A stretch of DNA of 14,263 nt from UBA7803 sp041686955 (GTDB lineage: Bacteria; Pseudomonadota; Gammaproteobacteria; Pseudomonadales; Azotimanducaceae): positions 1-14,263 of the forward strand of contig JAWLCV010000092.1 in assembly GCA_041686955.1 (NCBI GenBank). The letters run 5' to 3'. The translations under genes and the position numbers were made by a program. The notes under the pieces were generated by a model. The model worked only from the letters and a program-made list of their open reading frames with translations, was not told where the DNA came from and ran no database searches. Below are positions 6,367 through 13,941 of this stretch, piece after piece. Position 1 is the stretch's first letter; every line of letters begins with the position of its first letter.

Positions 6367-7008
6367 TCAGTCGTTGGGCGGGATCAGGCCGCGACGTGCA
6401 GCCTGCAGCGTGGCTTCCGCTCGATTGCTGACCTCGAGCTTCCTGTAGATGCTCTTCACGTGGTCGCCCACGGTATGCACGCTGATGCCCAGCTCGGCGG
6501 CCACTTCCTTCAGGCGCAGCCCGCGGCCGATCGAAGCCAGCACGTCCAGCTCCCGGGGCGTGAGCTCGTGGCGCTTCGGCGGGCAGAAGAACTGCAGCAC
6601 CCGGCGGGCGACCAGCGGCGAAAGCGGCGGCTGATCCTCGGCGATGCCGCGCAGGTGACGCGCCAACTGCTCGGTGCTCTGATCCTTCAGCAGATAACCC
6701 TGTGCCCCCGCCCGAAGCGCATCGAACAGGTGCTCGTCGTCGCTGAACACCGTGGCGATCACGCAGTAGGTCTCGGGAGACCGCGCCGTTATCTCCTCGA
6801 GCAGATCGATGCCGTTGCCATCCGGAAGATGGATGTCGATCAACGCCAGGTCGAATTCCTGGGCAGAAAGCAGCTCCCGCGCCCGCTCCAGATGCTCGGC
6901 CTCGTGCACGGCCACCTCCGGAAACACCGATCGCACCACCTCCGCCAGCCAGGCACGAGTATCTGCGACATCCTCGACGAGGAGGACATGACGGGGATTC
7001 GTCAGCAC
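6367..7008 (-). CDS. NarL/FixJ-family response regulator
   Basis: With a GTG start at 7006-7008 the product is 213 residues, the usual NarL-type length. The receiver domain (about 7-120) has the acidic pair E12/D13, the phospho-acceptor D58 in ALIDIHLPDG, T86 in CVIATVF and K108 in GYLLKD. The LuxR-type helix-turn-helix (about 148-208) shows LTPRELDVLASIGRGL, then VAAELGISVHTVGDHVKSIYRKL. It should bind DNA as a dimer when phosphorylated by the adjacent kinase. The frame stays open to 7194 inside the kinase gene, but AGGAG (plus-strand CTCCT at 7017-7021) lies 8 nt before the GTG. The GTG overlaps the kinase stop by 7 nt, a typical coupled arrangement. The targets are unknown; the operon itself and the lipoprotein just downstream are natural candidates. 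Confidence 0.93.
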   Translation of the reverse strand: MLTNPRHVLLVEDVADTRAWLAEVVRSVFPEVAVHEAEHLERARELLSAQEFDLALIDIHLPDGNGIDLLEEITARSPETYCVIATVFSDDEHLFDALRAGAQGYLLKDQSTEQLARHLRGIAEDQPPLSPLVARRVLQFFCPPKRHELTPRELDVLASIGRGLRLKEVAAELGISVHTVGDHVKSIYRKLEVSNRAEATLQAARRGLIPPND

Positions 7009-9212
7009 GACGTTCGCTCCTGGTACGGCTGCATCGGGGCCGGGTTTACCTCCTCGGCTCTGCGCGGCTGCCTTGGCTCGACCGGCAGTTCGATGACGGC
7101 CGCAACATGACCCTCCGGCGTGGAGTGCCAGCGAATGTGGCCACCCAGTTCCTCCATGCGTCGGCGCATGCTCATCATTCCGGTGCCCGGGCACCAGCCC
7201 GACGGATCTACGGCGGGGGCATCACTGCCGACTTCCACGCGAAGCACCTCGTTGCACCGGCGAAAGAGAACCCACACCCGGCTCGGCTCCCCGTGACGCA
7301 GCGCGTTGGAAACGGCTTCACGCAGAACACGCCCCAGGTTGGCACGCTGCGCGGCACTGAGCCGAACCCCGGAGAGCTCATCGTCCATCTGCCAGGTCAA
7401 GGCGATGTCGCGAGTCTCCAACCGCTCCATCACCTCATGGCGCCACTCCGCCGCGGCCGCATCCAGCTCCAACCCATCGGGTCGATTCAGGCTGTAGATC
7501 GTGTCCCGCAACGACTGCATTGCGCTGCGCACCAGCTCCGCGTTCTCCGGTTCGCGCAGCCGGTGACGGAGGGTGAGCAGGCGGGCTCCGACGTCATCGT
7601 GCAGGTCCCGCATGATCCGCTCACGCTCACGCTGGGTGGCCAGATGGCGCTCCTTCTGCACATCCACCGCCGGCCCCGCCATGTGCAGCAGGGACGATAC
7701 CAGGCCCGCGTCTGCGGGGCTGAACAGCCGCCGGCCGTCGCTACGGTAACTCAATACCACGCTGCCACCGCCGCTGAGTTGCGGGACCAGCAGACGCAAA
7801 CCATCCTCCTCGATGCGGGGAACAGCCACGGTTTCGGGCTCTGAGAATGCGTGCAGCGGCCTGAACAATCGCTCGAGCAGAAGCTTCCAGTTCTCCCGGA
7901 GCGCCGCTTCACCCCGCGCCGAGACGACAGCCTCGAGGAGCTCTTTCGGCAGCCAATCCGTGGGCGCCTTGCCATGCCAGAACAACCGTCGCCAGAGCCA
8001 CTGACGCAAGGGGAAGTAGACCCAGCCTACGAGAAAAACCGACAACCCGATGACATAGGCAGGTGCGAGATTCAGGGCGTAGGTGATGCCGATGTCGAGC
8101 AGAACGACGGATGTTCCACCAAGGAGCCAAAGCCAAGCAGTCAGCCACCAATCGCCGAGCTGGAACAGGCGATATCGAGCCACGGCCATGATTAATCCCA
8201 GATACGAGACGATGCCGGTCGCATAGGCCGTCTCCAGTGACAGCATCGGCGGCGCATCCACCAGGCCCGGCAGGAAGTACAGGCCCGTCACCAGTATGGT
8301 TCCGCCCATCATGACGAAAACGAACCAGCTCAATGCGGCGCGATCCACGGGATGATCGCGTGACATTCGCCACTGCACGCCGATCAGGCCGATGATCAGC
8401 GGAAAGCTCATCACCAGCGGAAAGGCGAACACGTTGCCCGGCCACTGAACGGTCCGCGTGACCTCGTTCAGAAACACGAGCAAGACCACCCCGAGCCCCA
8501 CCCTCAGCACACGATCGGAGCCCAGCCGGCGGGGATAAACCCAGAAGATTGCGATGTGGGCGAAGAAGAACAGCAGCGCACCCAGCCGGTTGCCGTAGAT
8601 TGCGAGTTGGAACGTCAGCGGATCGACGCTGGGCTGCCGATACGCATACAGCAGGTTGCTCAGTCCCATGATCATGAAGCTGCTGCCGGCCAGCAGCAGA
8701 TACCGACTGGCTGCGTCGCCCCGTCGATAACTCCAGACGCCGGCTCCGACCAGAAACGGAACTGCAGTCGCGGCCAGAAGCCAGAACATCGGCGGCAGGC
8801 TCGACAAGGGCCTCGGTTGCCGGTGGAGGACAACGACCCGCCCATCGTCGAGATGCGCCTCCGTGGCAGGCTGCCGGGTAGCACGGTAGAGATCATTGCT
8901 GTGCGCGAGAAACCCGCCCAACGCGTCGAAGCTGCCGGTCTGATCGGGGTCGCTGATGAGGCTCCAGGGCTGTAGCGCAACGGCCGGTTCACCCGGCGCC
9001 GCGAAGGCCAGCACCCGGTCTCCAACCTGCAGGCCGGCATCCCGGGCTGCGGGTTCGACCGATTCGACGCGGCCGAGCGCTGACGGCCCGGTGCCGATCT
9101 GCACCCCCAGCCAGGGAGATGACGTGATCACCCAGAGACACAGCAGGACCCCCGAGAGCGCGATGACGGCTGCCAGAAGGAAGCTATGTTGAGGCGTCAG
9201 CCTAGGCAGCAT
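7002..9212 (-). CDS. Polytopic sensor histidine kinase (HisKA_3 type) with PDZ-like periplasmic loop
   Basis: This 736-residue inner-membrane kinase has a first membrane segment (about 10-30), an extracytoplasmic loop with a PDZ-like stretch (VEPAARDAGLQVGDRVLAF, 52-70), then about nine more membrane segments between 141 and 405. A cytoplasmic region follows (about 410-515), then the HisKA_3 dimerisation domain with H538 in RDLHDDVG, and a HATPase domain with the N-box REAVSNALRHG (N636) and the glycine-rich GTGMMSMRRRMEELGG (676-691). The G1 box is altered: VGSDAPAV (661-668) stands where DxGxG is expected, so the usual adenine-contacting Asp and both glycines are missing. It should phosphorylate the overlapping NarL-type regulator. 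The signal is unknown. The cupin gene ends 50 bp upstream on the same strand. The ribosome binding site before the ATG at 9212 is weak, so coupling to the cupin gene is possible. Confidence 0.9.
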   Translation of the reverse strand: MLPRLTPQHSFLLAAVIALSGVLLCLWVITSSPWLGVQIGTGPSALGRVESVEPAARDAGLQVGDRVLAFAAPGEPAVALQPWSLISDPDQTGSFDALGGFLAHSNDLYRATRQPATEAHLDDGRVVVLHRQPRPLSSLPPMFWLLAATAVPFLVGAGVWSYRRGDAASRYLLLAGSSFMIMGLSNLLYAYRQPSVDPLTFQLAIYGNRLGALLFFFAHIAIFWVYPRRLGSDRVLRVGLGVVLLVFLNEVTRTVQWPGNVFAFPLVMSFPLIIGLIGVQWRMSRDHPVDRAALSWFVFVMMGGTILVTGLYFLPGLVDAPPMLSLETAYATGIVSYLGLIMAVARYRLFQLGDWWLTAWLWLLGGTSVVLLDIGITYALNLAPAYVIGLSVFLVGWVYFPLRQWLWRRLFWHGKAPTDWLPKELLEAVVSARGEAALRENWKLLLERLFRPLHAFSEPETVAVPRIEEDGLRLLVPQLSGGGSVVLSYRSDGRRLFSPADAGLVSSLLHMAGPAVDVQKERHLATQRERERIMRDLHDDVGARLLTLRHRLREPENAELVRSAMQSLRDTIYSLNRPDGLELDAAAAEWRHEVMERLETRDIALTWQMDDELSGVRLSAAQRANLGRVLREAVSNALRHGEPSRVWVLFRRCNEVLRVEVGSDAPAVDPSGWCPGTGMMSMRRRMEELGGHIRWHSTPEGHVAAVIELPVEPRQPRRAEEVNPAPMQPYQERTSC

Positions 9213-9262
9213 CGAGCCAGAGCACGCGCAACAACGACTTCGCAGCGCCTACGCCGACGTCA

Positions 9263-9835
9263 TCAAGGGGCGTAGAGATGGCGCACGTCCTCCGGAATCA
9301 GGTCCGGCCGAAGCTCGATCCCATGCGCAGCCGCAATCTCGCCGATGCGCGAGTTTGCCTCACTCGGGCCTTCCGGCGGTCGCTCCCGCAGGGACGTAGC
9401 CACCGCGTCGAAGAAGCCTTCGAACCCGCCTTGGGAAACCAGGAAGAGAGCCCGGACGGGCCGGTCGGACGCGTTCCAGAAGGCATGCAGGTTACCGCGA
9501 GTCAACGCTGCGACGGTTCCAGGGTCCGCTTCGACGATCTGGTCGCCCAGCATCAGATTCAGCGTGCCGTCGAGGATATAGGCGTACTCGTCTTCATGGG
9601 TGTGCGTGTGCGGCGGCGCGCCGCCGGAGTGCGGCTCGACGACGAACTCGTAGATGGATACTCCGCCCTCGCTGCTCGACTCGGACAAAAGGAGTCTGCT
9701 TTCGTGGAACGGCACGTCGACGAGGCGTCCTTCCCCCGGCGCCACGACGACGGGCTCATGCGCGACGGCAGCTTCCTGCGAAACACCGGCGCCAGCGATC
9801 ATGCACACGGCCAGAGCGGATCGAATGCCACCCAC
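9263..9835 (-). CDS. Exported cupin-domain protein
   Basis: The product is 190 residues. Residues 1-25 look like a signal peptide (hydrophobic 7-18, possible cleavage after AVA at 23-25). The cupin fold has both motifs: the first is HTHTHEDEYAYILDG (H76, H78 or H80, E83, G90) and the second is RGNLHAFWN (H117, N121). These four ligands would bind a metal in a small beta barrel. The reaction is unknown; such proteins may be dioxygenases, isomerases or ligand binders. The GTG at 9833-9835 is supported by AGGAGG (plus-strand CCTCCT at 9843-9848) 7 nt upstream. It is the first gene of the likely cupin-kinase-regulator operon, so it may bind or modify the ligand the kinase senses (inference). The 104-bp gap upstream should hold the promoter, but I could not identify convincing boxes. 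Confidence 0.85.
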   Translation of the reverse strand: MGGIRSALAVCMIAGAGVSQEAAVAHEPVVVAPGEGRLVDVPFHESRLLLSESSSEGGVSIYEFVVEPHSGGAPPHTHTHEDEYAYILDGTLNLMLGDQIVEADPGTVAALTRGNLHAFWNASDRPVRALFLVSQGGFEGFFDAVATSLRERPPEGPSEANSRIGEIAAAHGIELRPDLIPEDVRHLYAP

Positions 9836-9920
9836 AGGGCCCCTCCTCTTTTCTCACTTTCAGAGAAGGGTACCGTCAGCTCCCGTCGAGTTCCATCACA
9901 GGCCAGCCCTCGACGCCGAA

Positions 9921-9937
9921 TTGCGGAACTACCGCAA
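9921..9937 (-). terminator. Hairpin after the second GFA gene
   Basis: TTGCGG (9921-9926) and CCGCAA (9932-9937) form a perfect 6-bp stem around a 5-nt loop, 2 nt after the GFA stop on the minus strand. Only TT follows before GC-rich sequence. It is a probable transcript end separating the right-arm genes from the cupin operon. Confidence 0.4.
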
Positions 9938-9939
9938 GA

Positions 9940-10356
9940 TCATTTCGGAGCGAACTGTTCGATCACCTGCGCCTCGGTCAGCATTTTCGTCTGGTTGGCG
10001 AACTCGTAGTAGTCGGGCTTGCTGTCGACGTAGATCTGTGCGGTCAACGCGAGGCCTTCCTGATTCTGGAACAAACCTGCCGGAAGCTCATACTCATTCG
10101 TCGGCTTCAGACGATAGAACAAATGCGTGCCGCAGGTCTTGCAGAATCCCCTTTCGGCCCACTCGGACGAGTCGAATACGGCCACGTTGTTCGCGCCGGA
10201 GACCTTCACATCCGAGCCGCCGTGAACGGCGAGCAGGGGCCCGCCGCCCCACCGGCGACACATGCCGCAGTGGCACGCGCCGACTTCGCTGGCCGCGTCA
10301 GCCACGATCGAGACGGCACCGCACAAGCATTTCCCTTCCATAGTCTTCGCGCTCAT
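9940..10356 (-). CDS. GFA / CENP-V family zinc-binding enzyme (second copy)
   Basis: This 138-residue GFA-family protein has all seven zinc cysteines: CLC at 10-12, CHCGMC at 28-33 and CKTC at 72-75, followed by GTHLFYRL. The motif CHCGMCRRWGGGP and the C-terminal IYVDSKPDYYEFA segment are typical of a GFA subgroup common in proteobacteria. It is clearly diverged from the copy at 372-803, so they are not a recent duplication. AGGAG lies about 9 nt before the ATG. The gene upstream (DUF1697) ends 45 bp away and may be co-transcribed. The substrate is unknown; a thiol-adduct or formaldehyde-related role is only the family precedent. Confidence 0.92.
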   Translation of the reverse strand: MSAKTMEGKCLCGAVSIVADAASEVGACHCGMCRRWGGGPLLAVHGGSDVKVSGANNVAVFDSSEWAERGFCKTCGTHLFYRLKPTNEYELPAGLFQNQEGLALTAQIYVDSKPDYYEFANQTKMLTEAQVIEQFAPK

Positions 10357-10401
10357 TCGACCTTTCTCCTAGCTGAACGACGTTCGGTCATCGGCTCTGA
10401 T

Positions 10402-10941
10402 CTAGTACTCACTCGCCAGTTCTCGAAGTTTGCACACCGTCTTCCAATTGCGGTCCGTCATCGGCACCCCTAGCAGCCGTTCAGACCTTGCAGCCAGTTT
10501 CGATCTGCCTATTCCTTCAGGGGCGTGCAGATAGAACACGGACCCGATCAGCCGGAAGCGCTCGCTCTCTTTCTTGAGGGCCTCGAGCCGTTCCAACTCG
10601 GGGCTCTCCGGCACAGAGCCCAGAAAGCCCAGATGCAGCCGGCTGCCATCGGCTTCCGCCTCGGGAAACGGATTGTTCGCGATCGCGCGTTCAAGCGCGT
10701 CGACCCCCAGGATGAAGACATGAGGCTCGAAGCCCCGATGCCGTTTGATCTCGCTGGCCAAGTACTCCGAGATCTGGGCGCGGTTCGCCGCTGTGCTCCG
10801 GAACACCGCGTTGCCACTCTGAACATAGGTCTTGACGCCCCTGGCCCCCATGCCCTCCAGCATGGCGACGAGTTCCTTCATCGGCAGAGTGGTCTTGCCG
10901 CCGACATTGATCCCCCTGAGAAGAGCGACCCAGGTCTTCAT
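10402..10941 (-). CDS. DUF1697 family protein
   Basis: This 179-residue protein matches the DUF1697 family over its full length. The N-terminal block MKTWVALLRGINVGG, the conserved LPMKELVAMLEGMGARGVKTY with YVQSGNAVF, and the later FLGSVPE and SKLAARSERLLGVPMTDRNWKTVCKL blocks occur in the expected order. No biochemical function is established for the family, and it is usually encoded as a single small accessory gene. It is cytosolic with no signal or membrane segment. A GGAGG (plus-strand CCTCC at 10946-10950) lies only 4 nt before the ATG. The 138-bp gap upstream contains a CCCGG/CCGGG inverted repeat (11039-11055) but no gene. Confidence 0.93.
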   Translation of the reverse strand: MKTWVALLRGINVGGKTTLPMKELVAMLEGMGARGVKTYVQSGNAVFRSTAANRAQISEYLASEIKRHRGFEPHVFILGVDALERAIANNPFPEAEADGSRLHLGFLGSVPESPELERLEALKKESERFRLIGSVFYLHAPEGIGRSKLAARSERLLGVPMTDRNWKTVCKLRELASEY

Positions 10942-11079
10942 TCGGCCTCCGCGTACCCGGGATGGAGCATTAACGCGCCACGCATCGGGTCATCCTAGCG
11001 GACAGCTACTGACAACGTCATGTCATGAGGAACTTTTGCCCGGATGGCGGCCGGGAACCCCGCGGGTACGATCACCAAG

Positions 11080-11544
11080 CTACTTCAACGGCAAGTAGAC
11101 GTCCGTAATCATTTCTTCTTCCTTTACGTCCGGGCCAACGTTCACGTAATGGAAGAACATCGGAAAGCTGCCGAGAGATTCAGCGCTCTGTGGAAACCAC
11201 ACCTCGTACAGGTAGGCGGCGGCCATGTTGTTCGAACGGGATCCCACGTCTCGCGCTCGGGCGCATCGGCACGCCGGGATGACCTTGTCGACGATACCGT
11301 AGGGATTCGGGCCAACGTCCTCCTCCACCGAAAGGCAGAAATCGACCCGGTGCTCCGACGGTAGCGCAGTTCGCGAATCGGTGTAATGGATTCCGTAGCT
11401 TCGATGCTTCGATTGATCGAGCAGCCCGTTCTGAAGCTTCCATGCGATCAGCTTTCGTACCGTCTCGTGCTCCAGGGCTGGCGAGCCCCGATGCTCGATG
11501 ACGGCCACCTTCGTCTCTGGAAACGTGACGATCTCGACGTTCAT
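11080..11544 (-). CDS. Stand-alone GyrI-like effector-binding domain protein
   Basis: This 154-residue protein resembles the GyrI-like small-molecule-binding domain (also the AraC effector-binding domain, PF06445): the first strand VEIVTFPETKVAVIEHRGSP, then a helix leading to SYGIHYTD, the VDFCLSVEED strand, the AAYLYEVWFP stretch with conserved Tyr/Trp/Pro, and the ending ITDVYLPLK. There is no helix-turn-helix, so it is not itself a transcription factor. Members bind drugs or hydrolyse small cyclopropanoid compounds, and E. coli GyrI (SbmC) inhibits DNA gyrase. Which applies here is unknown. AGGAG precedes the ATG by 4 nt. The 89-bp gap upstream of it shows nothing else. Confidence 0.85.
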   Translation of the reverse strand: MNVEIVTFPETKVAVIEHRGSPALEHETVRKLIAWKLQNGLLDQSKHRSYGIHYTDSRTALPSEHRVDFCLSVEEDVGPNPYGIVDKVIPACRCARARDVGSRSNNMAAAYLYEVWFPQSAESLGSFPMFFHYVNVGPDVKEEEMITDVYLPLK

Positions 11545-11633
11545 CGTTCTCCTGGCCTCGCTGGCAACCCGCGCCCCGGCGGAACTCGGAACACATCCCG
11601 CTCGAGGCCCATCCGGGAATCGCTGCCGCCCGC

Positions 11634-11999
11634 TCAGCGCCGGTTGTAACCCTTGTCATCGAAGGGTTCCAACTTCTCGACCCAGAGCGCCTCGAGCACC
11701 TGCAGATCCTCCGCCGGGTCGTAGCCGGGATCATCGGCCGGCTCGAGCAGATCGATGGCCTCGAACTCGAAGGCATCGGCGCCGAAGGTGTTCCAGTCGT
11801 GCTGCAGAGCCGGGTTGCTCTCGCTGTTCATGCGCAGATCCATCCGATGCCTGTTGAGGCGTGAGCGAATGTCCTTGCTCGAGCCGACGAAGCACTTGCC
11901 GTTGAGCGTATTGCGGATGAGATACACACCCATGTCCCTGGGGGTGCGCTTGTACTCCCTCGTAAGCTCCTTACGCCGAGCTTTGCCCAGATCGCTCAT
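11634..11999 (-). CDS. GIY-YIG domain nuclease family protein
   Basis: This 121-residue protein carries one GIY-YIG domain. The two name motifs appear as GVYLI (24-28) and CFVGSS (36-41). The catalytic arginine is expected in SKDIRSRLNRHRMDLR (R45 or R47), and the metal-binding glutamate and terminal asparagine in LEALWVEKLEPFDDKGYN (E103 and N119). The domain layout is like small endonucleases of phages and group I introns, but no extra DNA-binding domain or intron is present, so a homing function is not supported. GGAGA (plus-strand TCTCC at 12007-12011) precedes the ATG by about 7 nt. It sits in a run of unrelated small genes. DNA cleavage is plausible but unproven. Confidence 0.88.
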   Translation of the reverse strand: MSDLGKARRKELTREYKRTPRDMGVYLIRNTLNGKCFVGSSKDIRSRLNRHRMDLRMNSESNPALQHDWNTFGADAFEFEAIDLLEPADDPGYDPAEDLQVLEALWVEKLEPFDDKGYNRR

Positions 12000-12085
12000 C
12001 TATGATTCTCCGACGAGAGGCGGAATTCTGGCGGTTGTTGGCCTTGGGCACAATCGCGCCAGGCCCCACAACAACGCGCCGGATG

Positions 12086-12952
12086 CTAGAGAACCTCATC
12101 GACGTCCACCACCCGAAATGCTCCGGATTCGGTGGCAAATCGCCGCAGCAGGTAGGCGTGGCCCAAACCGTAGACCACCAACACGCGGTCGCGAGGGCCA
12201 CTCGTAAGCTGCACGAGGTTGCGAAAGATTCTGAAGTTCCGCGCGTACCAATGGCCCACCCAGTTCGCCCCCGGGTGGAACTCCTCGTCTCCCACCATCG
12301 CGATGTCGAAGTACGGCCGATGGGCCTCGGCCAGGCGCTCAGAGGCATTGATTCGCCGCAACCACTCGCCCACAGATTCGTTACCCATAGCGCCGACGGA
12401 GCCATTCCGTTTGGTCAGAGCAGCAAGGGCTGATTCGTCGCCTCGTGACTCGAGATAGGCACCCCAATCGTAGTATCGATCGAAGTCGCCCGGCGGATAG
12501 TCGTTCCAATCCACCGCGTGTACGCGTTGGTGCCCCACTCTGGCGGCCAGCCGCAAGCCGAGCTGGCTGACCTCACTGCGATCGAGCTCATAACGGCCCG
12601 CCAGGTATTCGCGGTATCTCGAGTCGAGCTCGCCTTGCTTCTCCCGCGAAACCTCAACGGCAATATGCGTGGGCTCGAACGCTGCAAGCCGTTCAACCAC
12701 CTCGTCGAGCTCGGCTTGTCGCTGAGTGGTGCGAACGTCATCAACTTCTATATTGACGACGTCGAGACCCGGATTTGCGAAGTGCGCCGTACCGAGCACC
12801 AGCAACGTCGGCCGTTCGTCCGCCCGGCGATCCCGCAGAAGCCGCGGGGCGCTCTGCGCGGCACACAGCATCGGAACGACCACACCCAGCGGCGCGACGA
12901 GAAACGCTCTGCGACTGATCGTGCGTGGCCGGGTGTTCACTCGAAACCGCAT
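12086..12952 (-). CDS. Tat-exported TraB/GumN-like protein (DUF5694 type)
   Basis: This 288-residue protein starts with a twin-arginine signal (SRRAFL, 13-18, then a hydrophobic stretch to about 33), so it should be exported folded, probably to the periplasm. The mature part has TraB/GumN/DUF5694 landmarks: LVLGTAHFANPG (52-62), IAVEVS (97-102, E100), VHAVDWNDYP (144-153), NWVGHWYARN (230-239) and VYGLGHAYLLRR (260-271). In TraB-type proteins the His/Glu pairs in GTxH and GxGH are thought to bind metal and may support peptidase-like activity, but this subfamily is uncharacterised. The start overlaps, by 16 nt, the end of a possible small ORF. The 86-bp gap downstream holds no gene. Confidence 0.85.
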   Translation of the reverse strand: MRFRVNTRPRTISRRAFLVAPLGVVVPMLCAAQSAPRLLRDRRADERPTLLVLGTAHFANPGLDVVNIEVDDVRTTQRQAELDEVVERLAAFEPTHIAVEVSREKQGELDSRYREYLAGRYELDRSEVSQLGLRLAARVGHQRVHAVDWNDYPPGDFDRYYDWGAYLESRGDESALAALTKRNGSVGAMGNESVGEWLRRINASERLAEAHRPYFDIAMVGDEEFHPGANWVGHWYARNFRIFRNLVQLTSGPRDRVLVVYGLGHAYLLRRFATESGAFRVVDVDEVL

Positions 12953-13107
12953 CCGCCTTCGTAATCCTTTGACCTGTTGAGGATGCGCCTAGTGTAATCC
13001 GACTCCTCCCAGAACATGGAAGACAATTCGGACTCCAGCACGGCCCGATTGCACCGGGTGCTGAGCATCAGGTTGCGTCGGACGACTTCGATGTGTCCCA
13101 GATCCAC
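12937..13107 (-). CDS. Possible small ORF or readthrough extension of the hydrolase
   Basis: After the hydrolase TGA (13129-13131) the same frame stays open for 63 codons to a TGA at 12937. The peptide looks protein-like (VDLGHIEVVRRNLMLST, then RAVLESELSSMFWEESDYTRRIL) and its codons keep a strong G/C third-position bias, unlike the competing frame. The GTG at 13105-13107 would give 56 residues and the ATG at 13066-13068 gives 43, but neither has a clear ribosome binding site. It ends 16 nt inside the TraB-like gene, which would allow coupling. The stop is TGA followed by C, the context with the most readthrough. Alternatives are a real small protein, a C-terminal extension, or the remnant of a decayed gene. 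I recognise no family. Confidence 0.4.
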   Translation of the reverse strand: MDLGHIEVVRRNLMLSTRCNRAVLESELSSMFWEESDYTRRILNRSKDYEGGCGFE

Positions 13108-13128
13108 CCGCGAAACGGCTTTCTGTCG

Positions 13129-13920
13129 TCATTGCGAACGTCCCACGGTCCGCAGCGACTGGAGTATCGCCGATCGTGTGAGCGCCTCCTGCTCTTCGCG
13201 GCTGATGGTTGCTGTGCCGTCGAATAGCTGATGTCCGTACCGGCCGAACTGCGAGTGATTGCCGCCCGCGACCTCGATCCACCTGGTGTGCGCAGGCAGC
13301 AGCTCGCGATTCCCGAGCACTCGATCCGGCGGTGCGATGCCGTCGTTCGTTGCGTAGACCTTCGTGACGGGAATCGGGAGGAACGACAGATCGTCATCCT
13401 TCGGATGGGTCGTCGCTACCAGCACCATCGCGGCAAGATCCTGGGGATCCAGACGGGCCATCCGTGCTGCCAATGCACCTCCCAACGAGTGACCTGCAAG
13501 AACCCAATGCTCCACTTCGGGATGAGCAGCGATCACCCCTCGCGCCCTTCTCACAGCGGCCTGCTTGTGTGATTCGAATGGCGCAAAACGATACGGCAGT
13601 CTCACCACGAACACGGGATATCCCGCATCAGCGACAGGCCGAAGCAAGGGAGCGTAGGCTTCTGCGGCGATGCCCGAACCACAGATGAAGACCAACGCCG
13701 TGCGGCCGGTTGAAGAAGCGGGAAGAAACGTCAAGGCGACCGCATCGCTCGACACAGACACCTCATGGCTGCTTCGCAGCCAATCCTCATCGACCCCACG
13801 CGTCCGCACGGAATTTCCCAGCCAGGAAACCGCAAAGACAGCCCACCCCACGAATCCCAGACGAATCCAGCGGCGCAGCGGCCAGTGCCTTCGTTCGCGT
13901 TTGGCGGTCGAGCGCGTCAC
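13129..13920 (-). CDS. Membrane-anchored alpha/beta hydrolase
   Basis: The product is 263 residues. A basic N-terminus is followed by one membrane segment (about 20-36), a signal anchor that would place the enzyme on the periplasmic side. The hydrolase core has the strand ALVFICGSGI (75-84), the oxyanion and nucleophile region VLAGHSLGGALA (140-151, nucleophile S145), the acid D193 in YATNDGIAP and the His H222 in AGGNHSQFG, so the triad is complete. The layout is like the alpha/beta-hydrolase_5 group; the substrate (ester or lipid) is unknown. The start is a GTG at 13918-13920, 21 nt after the acetyltransferase stop, so these two are probably one operon. The stop is TGA followed by C, with an in-frame ORF beyond it. 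Confidence 0.87.
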   Translation of the reverse strand: MTRSTAKRERRHWPLRRWIRLGFVGWAVFAVSWLGNSVRTRGVDEDWLRSSHEVSVSSDAVALTFLPASSTGRTALVFICGSGIAAEAYAPLLRPVADAGYPVFVVRLPYRFAPFESHKQAAVRRARGVIAAHPEVEHWVLAGHSLGGALAARMARLDPQDLAAMVLVATTHPKDDDLSFLPIPVTKVYATNDGIAPPDRVLGNRELLPAHTRWIEVAGGNHSQFGRYGHQLFDGTATISREEQEALTRSAILQSLRTVGRSQ

Positions 13921-13941
13921 GCTACCCGCGCCCTTGGAACC

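Noticed and set aside
7009..7194. Extended start of the response regulator inside the kinase gene
   Set aside because: The extra 62 residues are low-complexity and lie within the kinase coding end. The GTG at 7006-7008 has a well-placed AGGAG and gives a normal receiver N-terminus.
9852..9868. Hairpin TTCTC/GAGAA next to the cupin ribosome binding site
   Set aside because: Only 5 AT-containing base pairs with a 7-nt loop, expected by chance. It does not cover the AGGAGG.
11634..11999. GIY-YIG gene as a homing endonuclease or mobile intron
   Set aside because: No intron, intein, phage gene or DNA-binding extension surrounds it; it looks like a free-standing small gene.
12989..13132. Small ORF beginning ATGA at the hydrolase stop (47 codons)
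   Set aside because: The ATGA overlap is attractive, but third positions are much less GC-rich than in the competing frame and the peptide is Arg/Gly/His-rich, so it was not called.
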